Positions 16,479 through 26,188 of a stretch of 64,000 bases of DNA are shown one piece after another. Both the position numbers and the translations under genes were made by a program. Each line of letters starts with the position of its first letter. Positions within the stretch are counted from its first letter, which is position 1. The DNA is taken from the NCBI RefSeq assembly GCF_016924645.1, contig NZ_JAFFJV010000009.1, positions 62,001 to 126,000 of the forward strand, in the 5' to 3' direction. Source of the DNA: Rufibacter psychrotolerans. Its GTDB lineage: Bacteria > Bacteroidota > Bacteroidia > Cytophagales > Hymenobacteraceae. The notes under the pieces were generated by a model that was given only the letters and a program-made list of their open reading frames with translations, did no database searches and had not been told where the DNA came from.

Positions 16479-17884
16479 ACCTGAGTCAGTACCGTCATAT
16501 CTACTTTCTAGGGATCGGGGGCATTGGAATGAGCGCCCTGGCCCGTTGGTTTCTGGCCAAAGGCTTCGCTGTGGCCGGGTATGACCGTACGCCCACGCCG
16601 CTCACCCAAAAGTTAGGGGAGGAGGGAGCCGAGATCCACTTTGAAGATGACGTGGCGCTGATTCCGGCCCGTTTTCGGGAAAACAAGGCAGAAACGCTGG
16701 TGGTGCTGACCCCGGCCGTGCCGGCTGCCCATGCAGAGCGGCAATACCTGGAGCGGGAAGGTTTTACCATCATGAAGCGCTCGCAGGTGTTGGGTCTGCT
16801 TACCCAGGACCAGTACCTCATAGCGGTGGCGGGCACCCACGGCAAAACCACTACTTCTTCTATGGTGGCGCACCTGCTGCACCATGCCGGCGTTTCCACG
16901 TCGGCGTTCCTGGGCGGCATCTCCACCGATCTGGGTTCTAACTTGCTGTTGCCGCACCAGGAAGAAGACCGCGCCCTCTGCGTGGTGGAGGCCGATGAGT
17001 ACGACCGTTCCTTCCTGACCCTGCACCCCGACCTGGCCATTGTGACCTCCACTGACCCTGATCACCTGGACATCTACGGCCAGAAGGAAGCGCTGGTGGA
17101 GTCGTTCCGTCAGTTTGTGGGTCAGATCAAACCCAACGGGTTCCTGCTCCTGAACCATACCGCCGACCAGACCATTGCCGAAGCGGTGCATCCCACGGTG
17201 ACGGTCATCCGCTACGGGTTGGAAGGGGAGGAACTTACCGTGACAGACGTGCGAATTGCCGATGGGGCCATGAGATTTTCGGCCCGGGGCCGGAACTTCC
17301 AACTGCCCGAAACCGCTTTGCAGGTGCCGGGCTTCCACAACGTGGAGAACGTGCTGGCGGCAGCGCAGGCCGTGGCCTTGGTGGGCGTACCCGCCCAGAA
17401 AATCAAGGCCGGAATTGAGGAATATACCGGGGTAAAAAGAAGGTTTGAAAAGGTATTTATAACCGAAAATAAAGTATATTTAGATGATTATGCCCACCAC
17501 CCCCGGGAGATAGAGGCATTCCTTCGTTCGGTTAGGGCGTTGTACCCGGGAAAAACGCTCAGAGTAATTTTTCAGCCCCATTTATTTACCCGCACCCGCG
17601 ACTTTTTAGATGGATTTTCCCAAAGCCTGAGCATCGCAGATGACGTCTGGCTTTTAGATATCTACCCGGCCCGCGAGCTACCCCTTCCTGGCGTTACGTC
17701 AGCCTTGCTATTTGACCTGTTGCCCGGGCCAAGGAAACGGCTTTTGTCCAAGGAAGACGTGTTGCAGGAGCTAGGGAAAGATTTGGATTTTAATGTGTTA
17801 GCTACCGTAGGGGCAGGTGACATTGACACCCTGGTTCCGGAGATTAAAAACTTATTGGAGAAAAAGGGCCATGTTGTGGAATAG
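16475..17884 (+). CDS. murC: UDP-MurNAc:L-alanine ligase MurC
   Basis: The 469-residue ligase adds the first residue of the stem peptide. It begins at the ATG of an ATGA overlap with murG (MNLSQYRHIYFLGIGGIGMSALARW). A longer in-frame extension to 16349 lies wholly inside murG and is rejected. The P-loop AVAGTHGKTTTSSMVAH, DPDHLDIY and the DDYAHHPREI motif are diagnostic. It acts in the cytoplasm ahead of MurD. The 3' end overlaps ftsQ by 14 nt. Confidence 0.96.
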   Translation: MNLSQYRHIYFLGIGGIGMSALARWFLAKGFAVAGYDRTPTPLTQKLGEEGAEIHFEDDVALIPARFRENKAETLVVLTPAVPAAHAERQYLEREGFTIMKRSQVLGLLTQDQYLIAVAGTHGKTTTSSMVAHLLHHAGVSTSAFLGGISTDLGSNLLLPHQEEDRALCVVEADEYDRSFLTLHPDLAIVTSTDPDHLDIYGQKEALVESFRQFVGQIKPNGFLLLNHTADQTIAEAVHPTVTVIRYGLEGEELTVTDVRIADGAMRFSARGRNFQLPETALQVPGFHNVENVLAAAQAVALVGVPAQKIKAGIEEYTGVKRRFEKVFITENKVYLDDYAHHPREIEAFLRSVRALYPGKTLRVIFQPHLFTRTRDFLDGFSQSLSIADDVWLLDIYPARELPLPGVTSALLFDLLPGPRKRLLSKEDVLQELGKDLDFNVLATVGAGDIDTLVPEIKNLLEKKGHVVE

Positions 17885-18632
17885 AAAGGTAAAAGCGCTT
17901 CTTTTTGCGGCTTTTTGTATAGGAGGATTTGTTTTTTTGGCAGGATTTTCTAAAGCAAAACAGGAGGAAAAAATATGCAAAAAAGTCAATATTAAAATTG
18001 ATAATGAGTATAACAATTACTTTCTTAGTGAGTCGGAAGTGATGGCGTTGCTGACCCGAAATGGCAGTCGGCCGCTCGTGGGAATGAAAAAAGAAGAGAT
18101 TGATCTCAAGCGGCTTGAAATGCGAATCAAATCGCATAAATTTGTAAAGCAAGCGGAGATCTCTCGTGATCTGGAGGGGAATATCAATGTCACGATACAG
18201 CAGAACCGGCCCATTGCCCGGCTGCTAAGCACTGAGAAGGACGTGTACCTGGATGAGGAAGGCAACCAGCTTCCCTTGTCTGCCCTGTACACGGCCCATG
18301 TCATTCCTGTGACAAACTCAATGGTGGCACCCTCCAGGGCTAACTCGTTTTTTCAGGACTCTGTGGGTTTGCCGTACCTGTCTTTGCTGCAGTACATTGA
18401 GCAAGACGACTTCTGGAGCGCCCAACTTGCCATGATGGACATTGACCAGAAAGGCAAAGTGAGTTTTTTGACACAGGTGGGAGACCAGCGGATAGAATTT
18501 GGAAAGCCGGTGCATGTGCCCGAGAAGTTCAGGAAGCTTTTCATTTTCTATAAAGAAGTGATGCCTGTGGCGGGCTGGGATAAATACAGCCGCATTAACA
18601 TTGAATACAAGGATCAGATTATTTGTGAATAG
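17871..18632 (+). CDS. ftsQ: Cell-division protein FtsQ-like
   Basis: This 253-residue bitopic protein starts at the ATG at 17871 (MLWNRKVKALLFAAF), with one transmembrane segment (about residues 8-25) and a periplasmic part. The latter has a POTRA-like segment (KKVNIKIDNEYNNYF, SHKFVKQAEISRDLEGN) followed by a beta domain (NRPIARLLSTEKDVYLDEEGNQLPLS is typical). It bridges early and late divisome proteins. An in-frame start at 17817 would extend into murC. The gene is noticeably more AT-rich at its 5' end than its neighbours. ftsA begins 8 nt later. Confidence 0.88.
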   Translation: MLWNRKVKALLFAAFCIGGFVFLAGFSKAKQEEKICKKVNIKIDNEYNNYFLSESEVMALLTRNGSRPLVGMKKEEIDLKRLEMRIKSHKFVKQAEISRDLEGNINVTIQQNRPIARLLSTEKDVYLDEEGNQLPLSALYTAHVIPVTNSMVAPSRANSFFQDSVGLPYLSLLQYIEQDDFWSAQLAMMDIDQKGKVSFLTQVGDQRIEFGKPVHVPEKFRKLFIFYKEVMPVAGWDKYSRINIEYKDQIICE

Positions 18633-18640
18633 GTATTGAT

Positions 18641-19972
18641 ATGACGAACGACAAAATTGTTGTAGGCTTAGATATTGGAACAACCAAGATTTGCGCGCTG
18701 GTAGGGAGAAAGAACGAGTACGGCAAGCTGGAGATCCTTGGCTTGGGCAAAGCGGTTTCTGAGGGAGTGGTGCGCGGCATGGTGAGCAACATTGATAAAA
18801 CCGTGGAAGCCATCCGCAAGGCAATCAGGCAGGCAGAAGAACAGTCTGGCATTGACATTAAGGTGGTGAACGTGGGTATTGCCGGGCAGCATATCAAGAG
18901 CTTGCAGCACAACGGCAGCATCACCCGCACCTCTCTGGACAGCGAGATCACCGTGGAGGACGTGAACCGCCTTACCAATGACATGTACCGGCTGGTGACC
19001 CCGCCGGGCAGCGAGATCATCCACGTGATGCCGCAGGACTACAAAGTAGACTACGAAGACGGTATCATGGACCCCGTGGGCATGTCTGGCGTGCGGCTGG
19101 AGGGTAACTTCCACATCATCACCGCGCAATCCAACGCCGTGAACAACATCACCAAGTGTATCTCCCGGGCCGGATTAGAAATCGACCAGCTTATTCTGGA
19201 GCCCTTGGCATCCTGCATGTCGGTGCTGAGCGAGGAAGAGCGCGAAGCCGGCGTGGCCTTGATTGACATTGGCGGCGGTACCACAGATTTGGCTATTTTC
19301 AAAGACAATATTATCCGCCATACGGCGGTTCTACCTTTCGGGGGCAACATTATCACCTCAGACATCAAGCAGGGTTGCATGGTCATGCAGAACCAGGCCG
19401 AGCAACTGAAGGTGCGGTTTGGCAAAGCCATCGCCGACGAAGCCTCTGAGAATGAGATTGTTTCTATTCCCGGCTTGCGGGACCGGACCCCCAAGGAGAT
19501 TTCCCTCAAGAACCTTGCTTTCATTATTGAGGCAAGAATGGAGGAAATTGTTGAACTCGTTTACTCAGAAATTGTTAGAAGCGGGTATGCCAACCAATTG
19601 GCGGCAGGCGTTGTGATCACCGGAGGCGGGGCGCAACTGCAGAACCTGGTGCAATTAGTAGAGTACTTGACAGGCCTTGATGCCCGTATCGGATACCCGA
19701 ACGAGCATTTGGGTAAGAGCAAGATAGACTCTGTGAAGAGCCCCATGTATGCAACTACCGTTGGTTTAGTTTTGGCAGGTTACCAGGCCCTGGATGAGCG
19801 CATTAACCGCTACACCCAAATGGCCGCGAATAGCAACGTAGAGAACCGGGTGGTGAACGAAGTCAAACCAGTTCAGAAATCCAGCGGTGGCAGCGACTTC
19901 TTTAAGAGGATCTTTGAGCGCACCAAAGGCATGCTGATCGATGATTTTGACGATAAGCAACAAAACTATTAA
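18641..19972 (+). CDS. ftsA: Cell-division protein FtsA
   Basis: The 443-residue actin-like ATPase tethers FtsZ filaments to the membrane. The phosphate-1 loop VVGLDIGTTKICALVG, the phosphate-2 loop LIDIGGGTTDLAIF and the adenosine motif GVVITGGGAQLQ are present, with the SHS2 (1C) domain between. The C-terminus SGGSDFFKRIFERTKGMLIDDF contains an amphipathic stretch suitable as the membrane-targeting helix. It is directly followed by ftsZ after 23 nt. Confidence 0.96.
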   Translation: MTNDKIVVGLDIGTTKICALVGRKNEYGKLEILGLGKAVSEGVVRGMVSNIDKTVEAIRKAIRQAEEQSGIDIKVVNVGIAGQHIKSLQHNGSITRTSLDSEITVEDVNRLTNDMYRLVTPPGSEIIHVMPQDYKVDYEDGIMDPVGMSGVRLEGNFHIITAQSNAVNNITKCISRAGLEIDQLILEPLASCMSVLSEEEREAGVALIDIGGGTTDLAIFKDNIIRHTAVLPFGGNIITSDIKQGCMVMQNQAEQLKVRFGKAIADEASENEIVSIPGLRDRTPKEISLKNLAFIIEARMEEIVELVYSEIVRSGYANQLAAGVVITGGGAQLQNLVQLVEYLTGLDARIGYPNEHLGKSKIDSVKSPMYATTVGLVLAGYQALDERINRYTQMAANSNVENRVVNEVKPVQKSSGGSDFFKRIFERTKGMLIDDFDDKQQNY

Positions 19973-19995
19973 CGCGTAATTTCAGGAGAGATAAC

Positions 19996-21504
19996 ATGAG
20001 TGTTTCATCGTACAAGTTTGATGTGCCATCGCACTCTAAGTCCATCATCAAGGTGATTGGTGTGGGCGGCGGAGGAAGTAATGCCGTGAACCACATGTTC
20101 AACCAAGGCATTAAGGACGTGGAGTTTGTGGTGTGCAATACCGATGAACAAGCCTTGAAAAGCAGCAGCGTTCCTAACAAACTTCAGATTGGTACCAACC
20201 TTACTGAGGGACTGGGCGCGGGCGCTAACCCAGAGCGTGGCAAGCAGGCTGCCTTGGAAAGCAAAGAGGAGATCAGGGAGTTGCTGGGTGCCCATACCAA
20301 GATGGTGTTTATCACTGCTGGAATGGGAGGCGGAACCGGTACCGGTGCCGCTCCGGTCATTGCCAAGGTGGCCAAGGAACTGGACATTCTAACCGTGGGC
20401 ATTGTAACGGCTCCTTTTGCCTTTGAGGGAAAAAAGAAACGTACCGCTGCCGATAACGGGATCAAGGAACTGAGCGACAACTGCGACACCGTTCTAGTTA
20501 TCTTGAATGACCGGTTGCGTGAAATGTTCGGGAACCTGCCCATCCGGGCCGCGTTTGCCAAGGCAGATAACGTCTTAACCACCGCCGCCAAGAGTATTGC
20601 CGAGATTATCACGGTGACCTCAGACGTGAACGTGGACTTTGAAGACGTGAAAACGGTGATGAAGGACTCCGGCGTAGCCGTGATGGGATCTGCCATCACG
20701 GAAGGCGAGAACCGCGCCCTGCGCGCCGCCGAAGAGTCGCTGTCCTCACCGTTGCTGAACAACACCGACATCCACGGGGCCCAGAAAATCCTGCTTTCCA
20801 TCATGTCCGGCGACCAGGCCGAACTGGAAATGGATGAACTAACCGAGATTACCGAGTACATCCAGGACAAAGCCGGCGATGAGGCTGAAGTAATCTTCGG
20901 GCACGGCATTGACTCTACGCTGGGCGCCAGCATCAGGGTAACCGTGATTGCTACGGGTTTTGCCCGCGAACTGATAACCTTGCCCCCCGCAAAAAAGCAT
21001 ATTGAGGCCGGAACACCCGTTGGAGCAACTGAGCCTCAGGCAGTAACTGTTGAAGTTACCGAGCCAGCCGCTCCAGTAGTTGCCGCTACGTACACCGTTA
21101 CTCCGCCGGCTACCGCCACGCAGTTGGTGGCCAACGAGCCCGTGCGTACGCCAGCCCCAGTGGCCGAGACTCCGGTGAACAAAAAGGTGTTTGACCTGGA
21201 GGCCAATGAAATCCCTGCCGCCCCTGTGGAGGAAGAAATTTACTTTGCCCCTGAGGTGCAGGATACCCGGCACTCACTGCACGACAAAATGAGCGAGCGC
21301 CGCGAGCGCCTCCGCAGATTAAGCGCCGATGCCTATTCAGACGCCTCCATCAAGGAGAAACTGGAGGTGCCTGCATACCTGCGCAGAAACGTGCAATTGG
21401 AGAATGTGGCGCCTTCTGCCGAGCAGAAGATCTCCCGCTTCAACCTGAACGACGACAACGAACTTCTGGGAGACAACCGTTTCCTGCACGATAATGTAGA
21501 CTAG
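19996..21504 (+). CDS. ftsZ: Cell-division GTPase FtsZ
   Basis: The 502-residue tubulin homologue forms the division ring. The GTPase core (about residues 14-320) has IGVGGGGSNAVNHM and the tubulin signature GGGTGTGAAPVIA. A variable Pro/Ala/Val-rich linker of roughly 110 residues then precedes an Arg-rich stretch (RRERLRRLSADAY). A conserved C-terminal-type peptide VPAYLRRNVQL near residue 465 probably binds FtsA. The linker makes it longer than the E. coli protein (383), as is usual in Bacteroidota. It is the last gene of the operon and is followed by a strong terminator. Confidence 0.97.
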   Translation: MSVSSYKFDVPSHSKSIIKVIGVGGGGSNAVNHMFNQGIKDVEFVVCNTDEQALKSSSVPNKLQIGTNLTEGLGAGANPERGKQAALESKEEIRELLGAHTKMVFITAGMGGGTGTGAAPVIAKVAKELDILTVGIVTAPFAFEGKKKRTAADNGIKELSDNCDTVLVILNDRLREMFGNLPIRAAFAKADNVLTTAAKSIAEIITVTSDVNVDFEDVKTVMKDSGVAVMGSAITEGENRALRAAEESLSSPLLNNTDIHGAQKILLSIMSGDQAELEMDELTEITEYIQDKAGDEAEVIFGHGIDSTLGASIRVTVIATGFARELITLPPAKKHIEAGTPVGATEPQAVTVEVTEPAAPVVAATYTVTPPATATQLVANEPVRTPAPVAETPVNKKVFDLEANEIPAAPVEEEIYFAPEVQDTRHSLHDKMSERRERLRRLSADAYSDASIKEKLEVPAYLRRNVQLENVAPSAEQKISRFNLNDDNELLGDNRFLHDNVD

Positions 21505-21522
21505 CGTTTTAAGTCCGTTTCT

Positions 21523-21567
21523 AAAAAAGAAGCCCGAAAACAGATCTTGTTTTCGGGCTTCTTTTTT
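21523..21567. terminator. dcw operon terminator
   Basis: Perfect 20-bp arms (21523-21542 and 21548-21567) with core GAAGCCCGAAAACA, a short loop and a T-run lie 18 nt after the ftsZ stop. A-rich on the other side, it may also end the minus-strand FMN reductase transcript (ends 21616). Confidence 0.9.
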
Positions 21568-21615
21568 GGGAGTCCCTGATAAAAATGGAGCAGCAATGGT
21601 ATGCTGGATGCATCT

Positions 21616-22140
21616 CTAAAAGACGAGCAGTTCCTCTATCTGTTCTTCCAGCAACTGCTTGTACAAGGGGTTGGTGAACTGACCTTCCTGCATGTGCTTG
21701 TGGATGTGCGGAAACCTGGGTTTCTGGGCCAGCACGTGCATACCGCAGTAGTGGAGCACATCGGTGAGGTGGCTCAGGGCAATGTTGCCACCCTGCCCCC
21801 CGGTAGACAACCCCACCAAGGCCCCTTTTTTGCGGCGCAGGGCCTCTGGGTACTCCAGCCCGTCAATGAAGGCTTTCAGCACGCCGGGATAGGAGCAGTT
21901 GTACTCGGGTACCACAAACACCATTTTGGCGGCCTGGGCCACCCGGCGGCGGAGGGACAGGAACTCCTGGGAGTACAGCTCACTTTTGTACAGGGTGGGG
22001 GAGGCAAAGTCCAGCGGAAGGTCCTGCAAGTCCAGTATCTCAGAGGCCTGTCCTCTTTGGGCAAGCAACTCTTGATACAGGGTGGCTACTTTGAGCGTGA
22101 TGGAGTTGGGTCTGTTGGTGCCGGAAATTATTAAGATCAT
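21616..22140 (-). CDS. NAD(P)H-dependent FMN reductase family protein
   Basis: This 174-residue flavodoxin-like protein belongs to the NADPH-dependent FMN reductase family. The phosphate-binding loop ISGTNRPNSITLKVA at the N-terminus and the signature VFVVPEYNCSYPGVLKAFIDGLEY are visible, as is the STGGQGGNIAL loop. Such proteins reduce FMN, quinones or azo compounds in the cytoplasm; the physiological substrate here is unknown. It stands alone between the terminators of ftsZ and the sdh operon. Confidence 0.88.
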   Translation of the reverse strand: MILIISGTNRPNSITLKVATLYQELLAQRGQASEILDLQDLPLDFASPTLYKSELYSQEFLSLRRRVAQAAKMVFVVPEYNCSYPGVLKAFIDGLEYPEALRRKKGALVGLSTGGQGGNIALSHLTDVLHYCGMHVLAQKPRFPHIHKHMQEGQFTNPLYKQLLEEQIEELLVF

Positions 22141-22234
22141 CAGGAACGCATTTACGCCAGTTCAACCGGTGAACGGGGGCTAAAGTTACGGGTATTTGGG
22201 TTACAACCTCAGCCCGAACCAGTAGCAACCCTCA

Positions 22235-22270
22235 GTTTTGAGGCTGAATTTCAGAAAAGGGCCCTAAAAC
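22235..22270. repeat. 36-bp intergenic palindrome, copy P4
   Basis: This is a full-length copy between the FMN reductase and sdhB genes. Its last bases run into the left arm of the sdh terminator (22268-22312). Confidence 0.8.
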
Positions 22271-22312
22271 AGAAAAGCGAAGCGTTCCTGGTGGAAGCTC
22301 CGCTTTTCTGTT
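22268..22312 (-). terminator. sdhCAB terminator
   Basis: The arms AACAGAAAAGCG (22268-22279) and CGCTTTTCTGTT (22301-22312) pair over 12 bp around a 21-nt loop, 16 nt beyond the sdhB stop codon. A T-run flanks the stem in the minus-strand sense. Confidence 0.75.
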
Positions 22313-22327
22313 GCAATGGGAATACAC

Positions 22328-23110
22328 TTACACGTTCTCAGACGTGAAAGAGGCGTTGATGTACTCGCGGTTCAGCATGGCGATGTTCTCCAGGGAAATA
22401 CCCACCGGGCACTCCGCCGCGCAGGAGCCAATGTTGGTACACGCGCCAAAGCCTTCTTTGTCCATCTGGGCCACCATGTTCTCCACGCGGGTCTTGCGCT
22501 CCACTTTTCCTTGCGGCAACAAGGCCAGCTGAGACACCTTGGCACTCACAAACAGCATGGCAGAACCATTCTTACAAGCCGCCACACAGGCGCCGCACTG
22601 GATGCAGGTTGCCGCGTCAAACGCCTTGTCGGCGATGGCTTTGGGAATTGGAATTTCGTTTGCGTCCGGAACACCGCCCGTATTTACGGAGATGTAACCA
22701 CCCGCCTGCTGGATGCGGTCCATGGCCGAGCGGTCTACGCAAAGGTCTTTGAGTACCGGGAACGGGCCCGCTCTCCAGGGCTCAATGGTGATGGTGTCGC
22801 CGTCGCTGAATTTACGCATGTGCAGCTGGCAAGTGGTGGTGCCACGCTCCGGCCCGTGGGCCCGACCGTTGATGTACAAGCTGCACATACCGCAGATACC
22901 TTCGCGGCAGTCGTGGTCAAACGCCACCGGGTCAATGCCCTGGCGGAGAAGATCTTCGTTGAGCACGTCCATCATCTCCAGGAAAGACATTTCCGGGGAT
23001 ATATCTTTTACTTGGTAGGTCTCCATTTTACCTGCTGATTGGAAGTTCTTCTGTCTCCAAACTTTCAGCGTCAGGTTCATTGGTTTGCTGTTAGGATTAT
23101 TACCAGCCAT
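22328..23110 (-). CDS. sdhB: Succinate dehydrogenase/fumarate reductase iron-sulfur subunit
   Basis: This 260-residue subunit carries electrons from SdhA to the membrane cytochrome. The [2Fe-2S] ligands are in CREGICGMC and a later Cys in TTTCQLH. The [4Fe-4S] and [3Fe-4S] ligands are in [13 protein letters not shown] and [15 protein letters not shown]. It is the last gene of sdhCAB, 114 nt after sdhA, with an AT-rich inverted repeat in the gap. Length and motifs match the Bacteroidota enzyme that functions in the TCA cycle and respiratory complex II. Confidence 0.96.
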   Translation of the reverse strand: MAGNNPNSKPMNLTLKVWRQKNFQSAGKMETYQVKDISPEMSFLEMMDVLNEDLLRQGIDPVAFDHDCREGICGMCSLYINGRAHGPERGTTTCQLHMRKFSDGDTITIEPWRAGPFPVLKDLCVDRSAMDRIQQAGGYISVNTGGVPDANEIPIPKAIADKAFDAATCIQCGACVAACKNGSAMLFVSAKVSQLALLPQGKVERKTRVENMVAQMDKEGFGACTNIGSCAAECPVGISLENIAMLNREYINASFTSENV

Positions 23111-23118
23111 TATCTTTC

Positions 23119-23224
23119 TAATTAAGAATTGAGAATTTAGAATTAGGAATTGAAGAAAGAATTGGCTTGCAGTAGTTCACTGGTTTTGCCAAGTTATTCT
23201 TAATTCCTAATTCTTAATTATTCA

Positions 23225-23226
<2 letters not shown>
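23119..23226. repeat. Inverted repeat built from degenerate 7-nt words (AATTnRG type)
   Basis: The left arm (about 23119-23158) reads as consecutive heptamers AATTAAG, AATTGAG, AATTTAG, AATTAGG and then AATTGAAG. The right arm (about 23197-23226) carries complementary units. It fills most of the sdhA-sdhB gap, so it would lie inside the sdhCAB mRNA. It could act as a processing or stability element (inferred). Confidence 0.7.
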
Positions 23227-25138
<1,912 letters not shown>

Positions 25139-25148
25139 ATTGATCGGC

Positions 25149-25841
25149 TTAGCTCAAAACAACGTCTTTGATGAAAAAGTAAAGGGGCATGGAGGCAAAA
25201 CCAGCCGGTACCACAATAGAGAAGAAGGCCCCGAATTTCTGAATGCCCGGGGTGTATTTCTTGTGGTTGAGGCCCAGCGTGTGGAAAGCGCTGGAGAAGC
25301 CATGGTACAGGTGATAGCCCAGGGCAATCTGGCCCAACACGTAGATGAGCACGTACCACCACAGGTGGAAAGACTGCACCACCACAGAGTACAGGTCATC
25401 GTACTCTGTGCCTTCAATAGGAATCATGTTGGGCTCGCCGAAGCGGGCGCGCCAGAAGAAGTTGTACAAGTGGATGATGAGGAACACCAGGATAACGGTG
25501 CCCAGCAAGCCCATATTGCGGGAAGACCAGTTGCTGTTGTCCTGCGGGCGGTTATACGCATACTGTACCGGGCGCACGCTTTTGTTGCGGCGGGTGAGTA
25601 CTAGGGCCTCGTAGATGTGGAACAGGAAGCCTAAGAGCAGCACAATCTCCATGGTGCGGATCAACGGATTGGTGGCCATGAAGTGCGAGTAGATGTTGAA
25701 CGACGCGCCGCCATCATCTTTGAACAGCTGCAGGTTGCCCACCAGGTGCACCACTAAAAAAGAGCAGAGAAACAAACCAGTGACGGCTACCAGGAGTTTG
25801 CGGCCGATGCTACTGGAAAACGTTTTAGAAAACCAACTCAT
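25149..25841 (-). CDS. sdhC: Succinate dehydrogenase cytochrome b558 subunit
   Basis: The 230-residue membrane subunit has about five transmembrane helices and belongs to the fused cytochrome b558 type used by Bacteroidota. Histidines suitable as haem ligands occur in [34 protein letters not shown] and [17 protein letters not shown]. It anchors SdhAB and passes electrons to menaquinone, which is family knowledge. It is the first gene of the operon, with a canonical promoter 55 nt upstream. Confidence 0.94.
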   Translation of the reverse strand: MSWFSKTFSSSIGRKLLVAVTGLFLCSFLVVHLVGNLQLFKDDGGASFNIYSHFMATNPLIRTMEIVLLLGFLFHIYEALVLTRRNKSVRPVQYAYNRPQDNSNWSSRNMGLLGTVILVFLIIHLYNFFWRARFGEPNMIPIEGTEYDDLYSVVVQSFHLWWYVLIYVLGQIALGYHLYHGFSSAFHTLGLNHKKYTPGIQKFGAFFSIVVPAGFASMPLYFFIKDVVLS

Positions 25842-25895
25842 TTTGTTGTGTTAAGGTTGAGAAATAAGGTGTATAAAGGATTGGTAAAATCTTTC

Positions 25896-25926
25896 CAAAG
25901 GTACATGCCGCGCCTTTCTCAAACAA
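25896..25926 (-). promoter_or_regulatory. Promoter of sdhCAB
   Basis: On the minus strand TTG (complement of 25924-25926), a 20-nt spacer and TACCTTTG (complement of 25896-25903) match the Bacteroidota consensus exactly. The expected leader is about 48 nt. Confidence 0.85.
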
Positions 25927-25996
25927 TGCAACTTTCTATTTTGAATAAATCTAAATTGGGTGAAAAGTTGTGCCTGGCCATGGTAAAGTAGCATCT

Positions 25997-26032
25997 GTTT
26001 TGGAGTTGTTTCCTGAAAAGTAGCCCCAAAAC
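25997..26032. repeat. 36-bp intergenic palindrome, copy P5
   Basis: This copy lies between the two divergent promoters. Its right half (AAAGTAGCCCCAAAAC) matches consensus well and its left GC block is degenerate. Confidence 0.75.
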
Positions 26033-26156
26033 GGCGAATGGTTCTAAACAGAACAACAGTGAACCCTTTATTTCGTTATAGCCATAAACCCTGACAAATA
26101 TACCCATGGTACAACAGTTTTGTTGTAATCGTCCATGGCCAGCATCCAGATTCTTC

Positions 26157-26164
26157 TATATTTG
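26157..26164 (+). promoter_or_regulatory. Possible -7 element (TATATTTG) of the T9SS protein gene
   Basis: The octamer matches TAnnTTTG exactly and would start transcription near 26170, between the two candidate ATGs. This favours the start at 26189. No TTG is seen at 19-21 nt upstream. Confidence 0.45.
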
Positions 26165-26188
26165 TTTTTGCATGCAAACCGCTACTAT

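Larger units (their letters stand above)
25842..26188. other. Divergent intergenic region between sdhC and the T9SS protein gene
   Basis: This 347-bp AT-rich region holds the sdh promoter (25896-25926), palindrome copy P5 (25997-26032) and a possible -7 element for the rightward gene (26157-26164). I see no coding sequence in it. Confidence 0.8.
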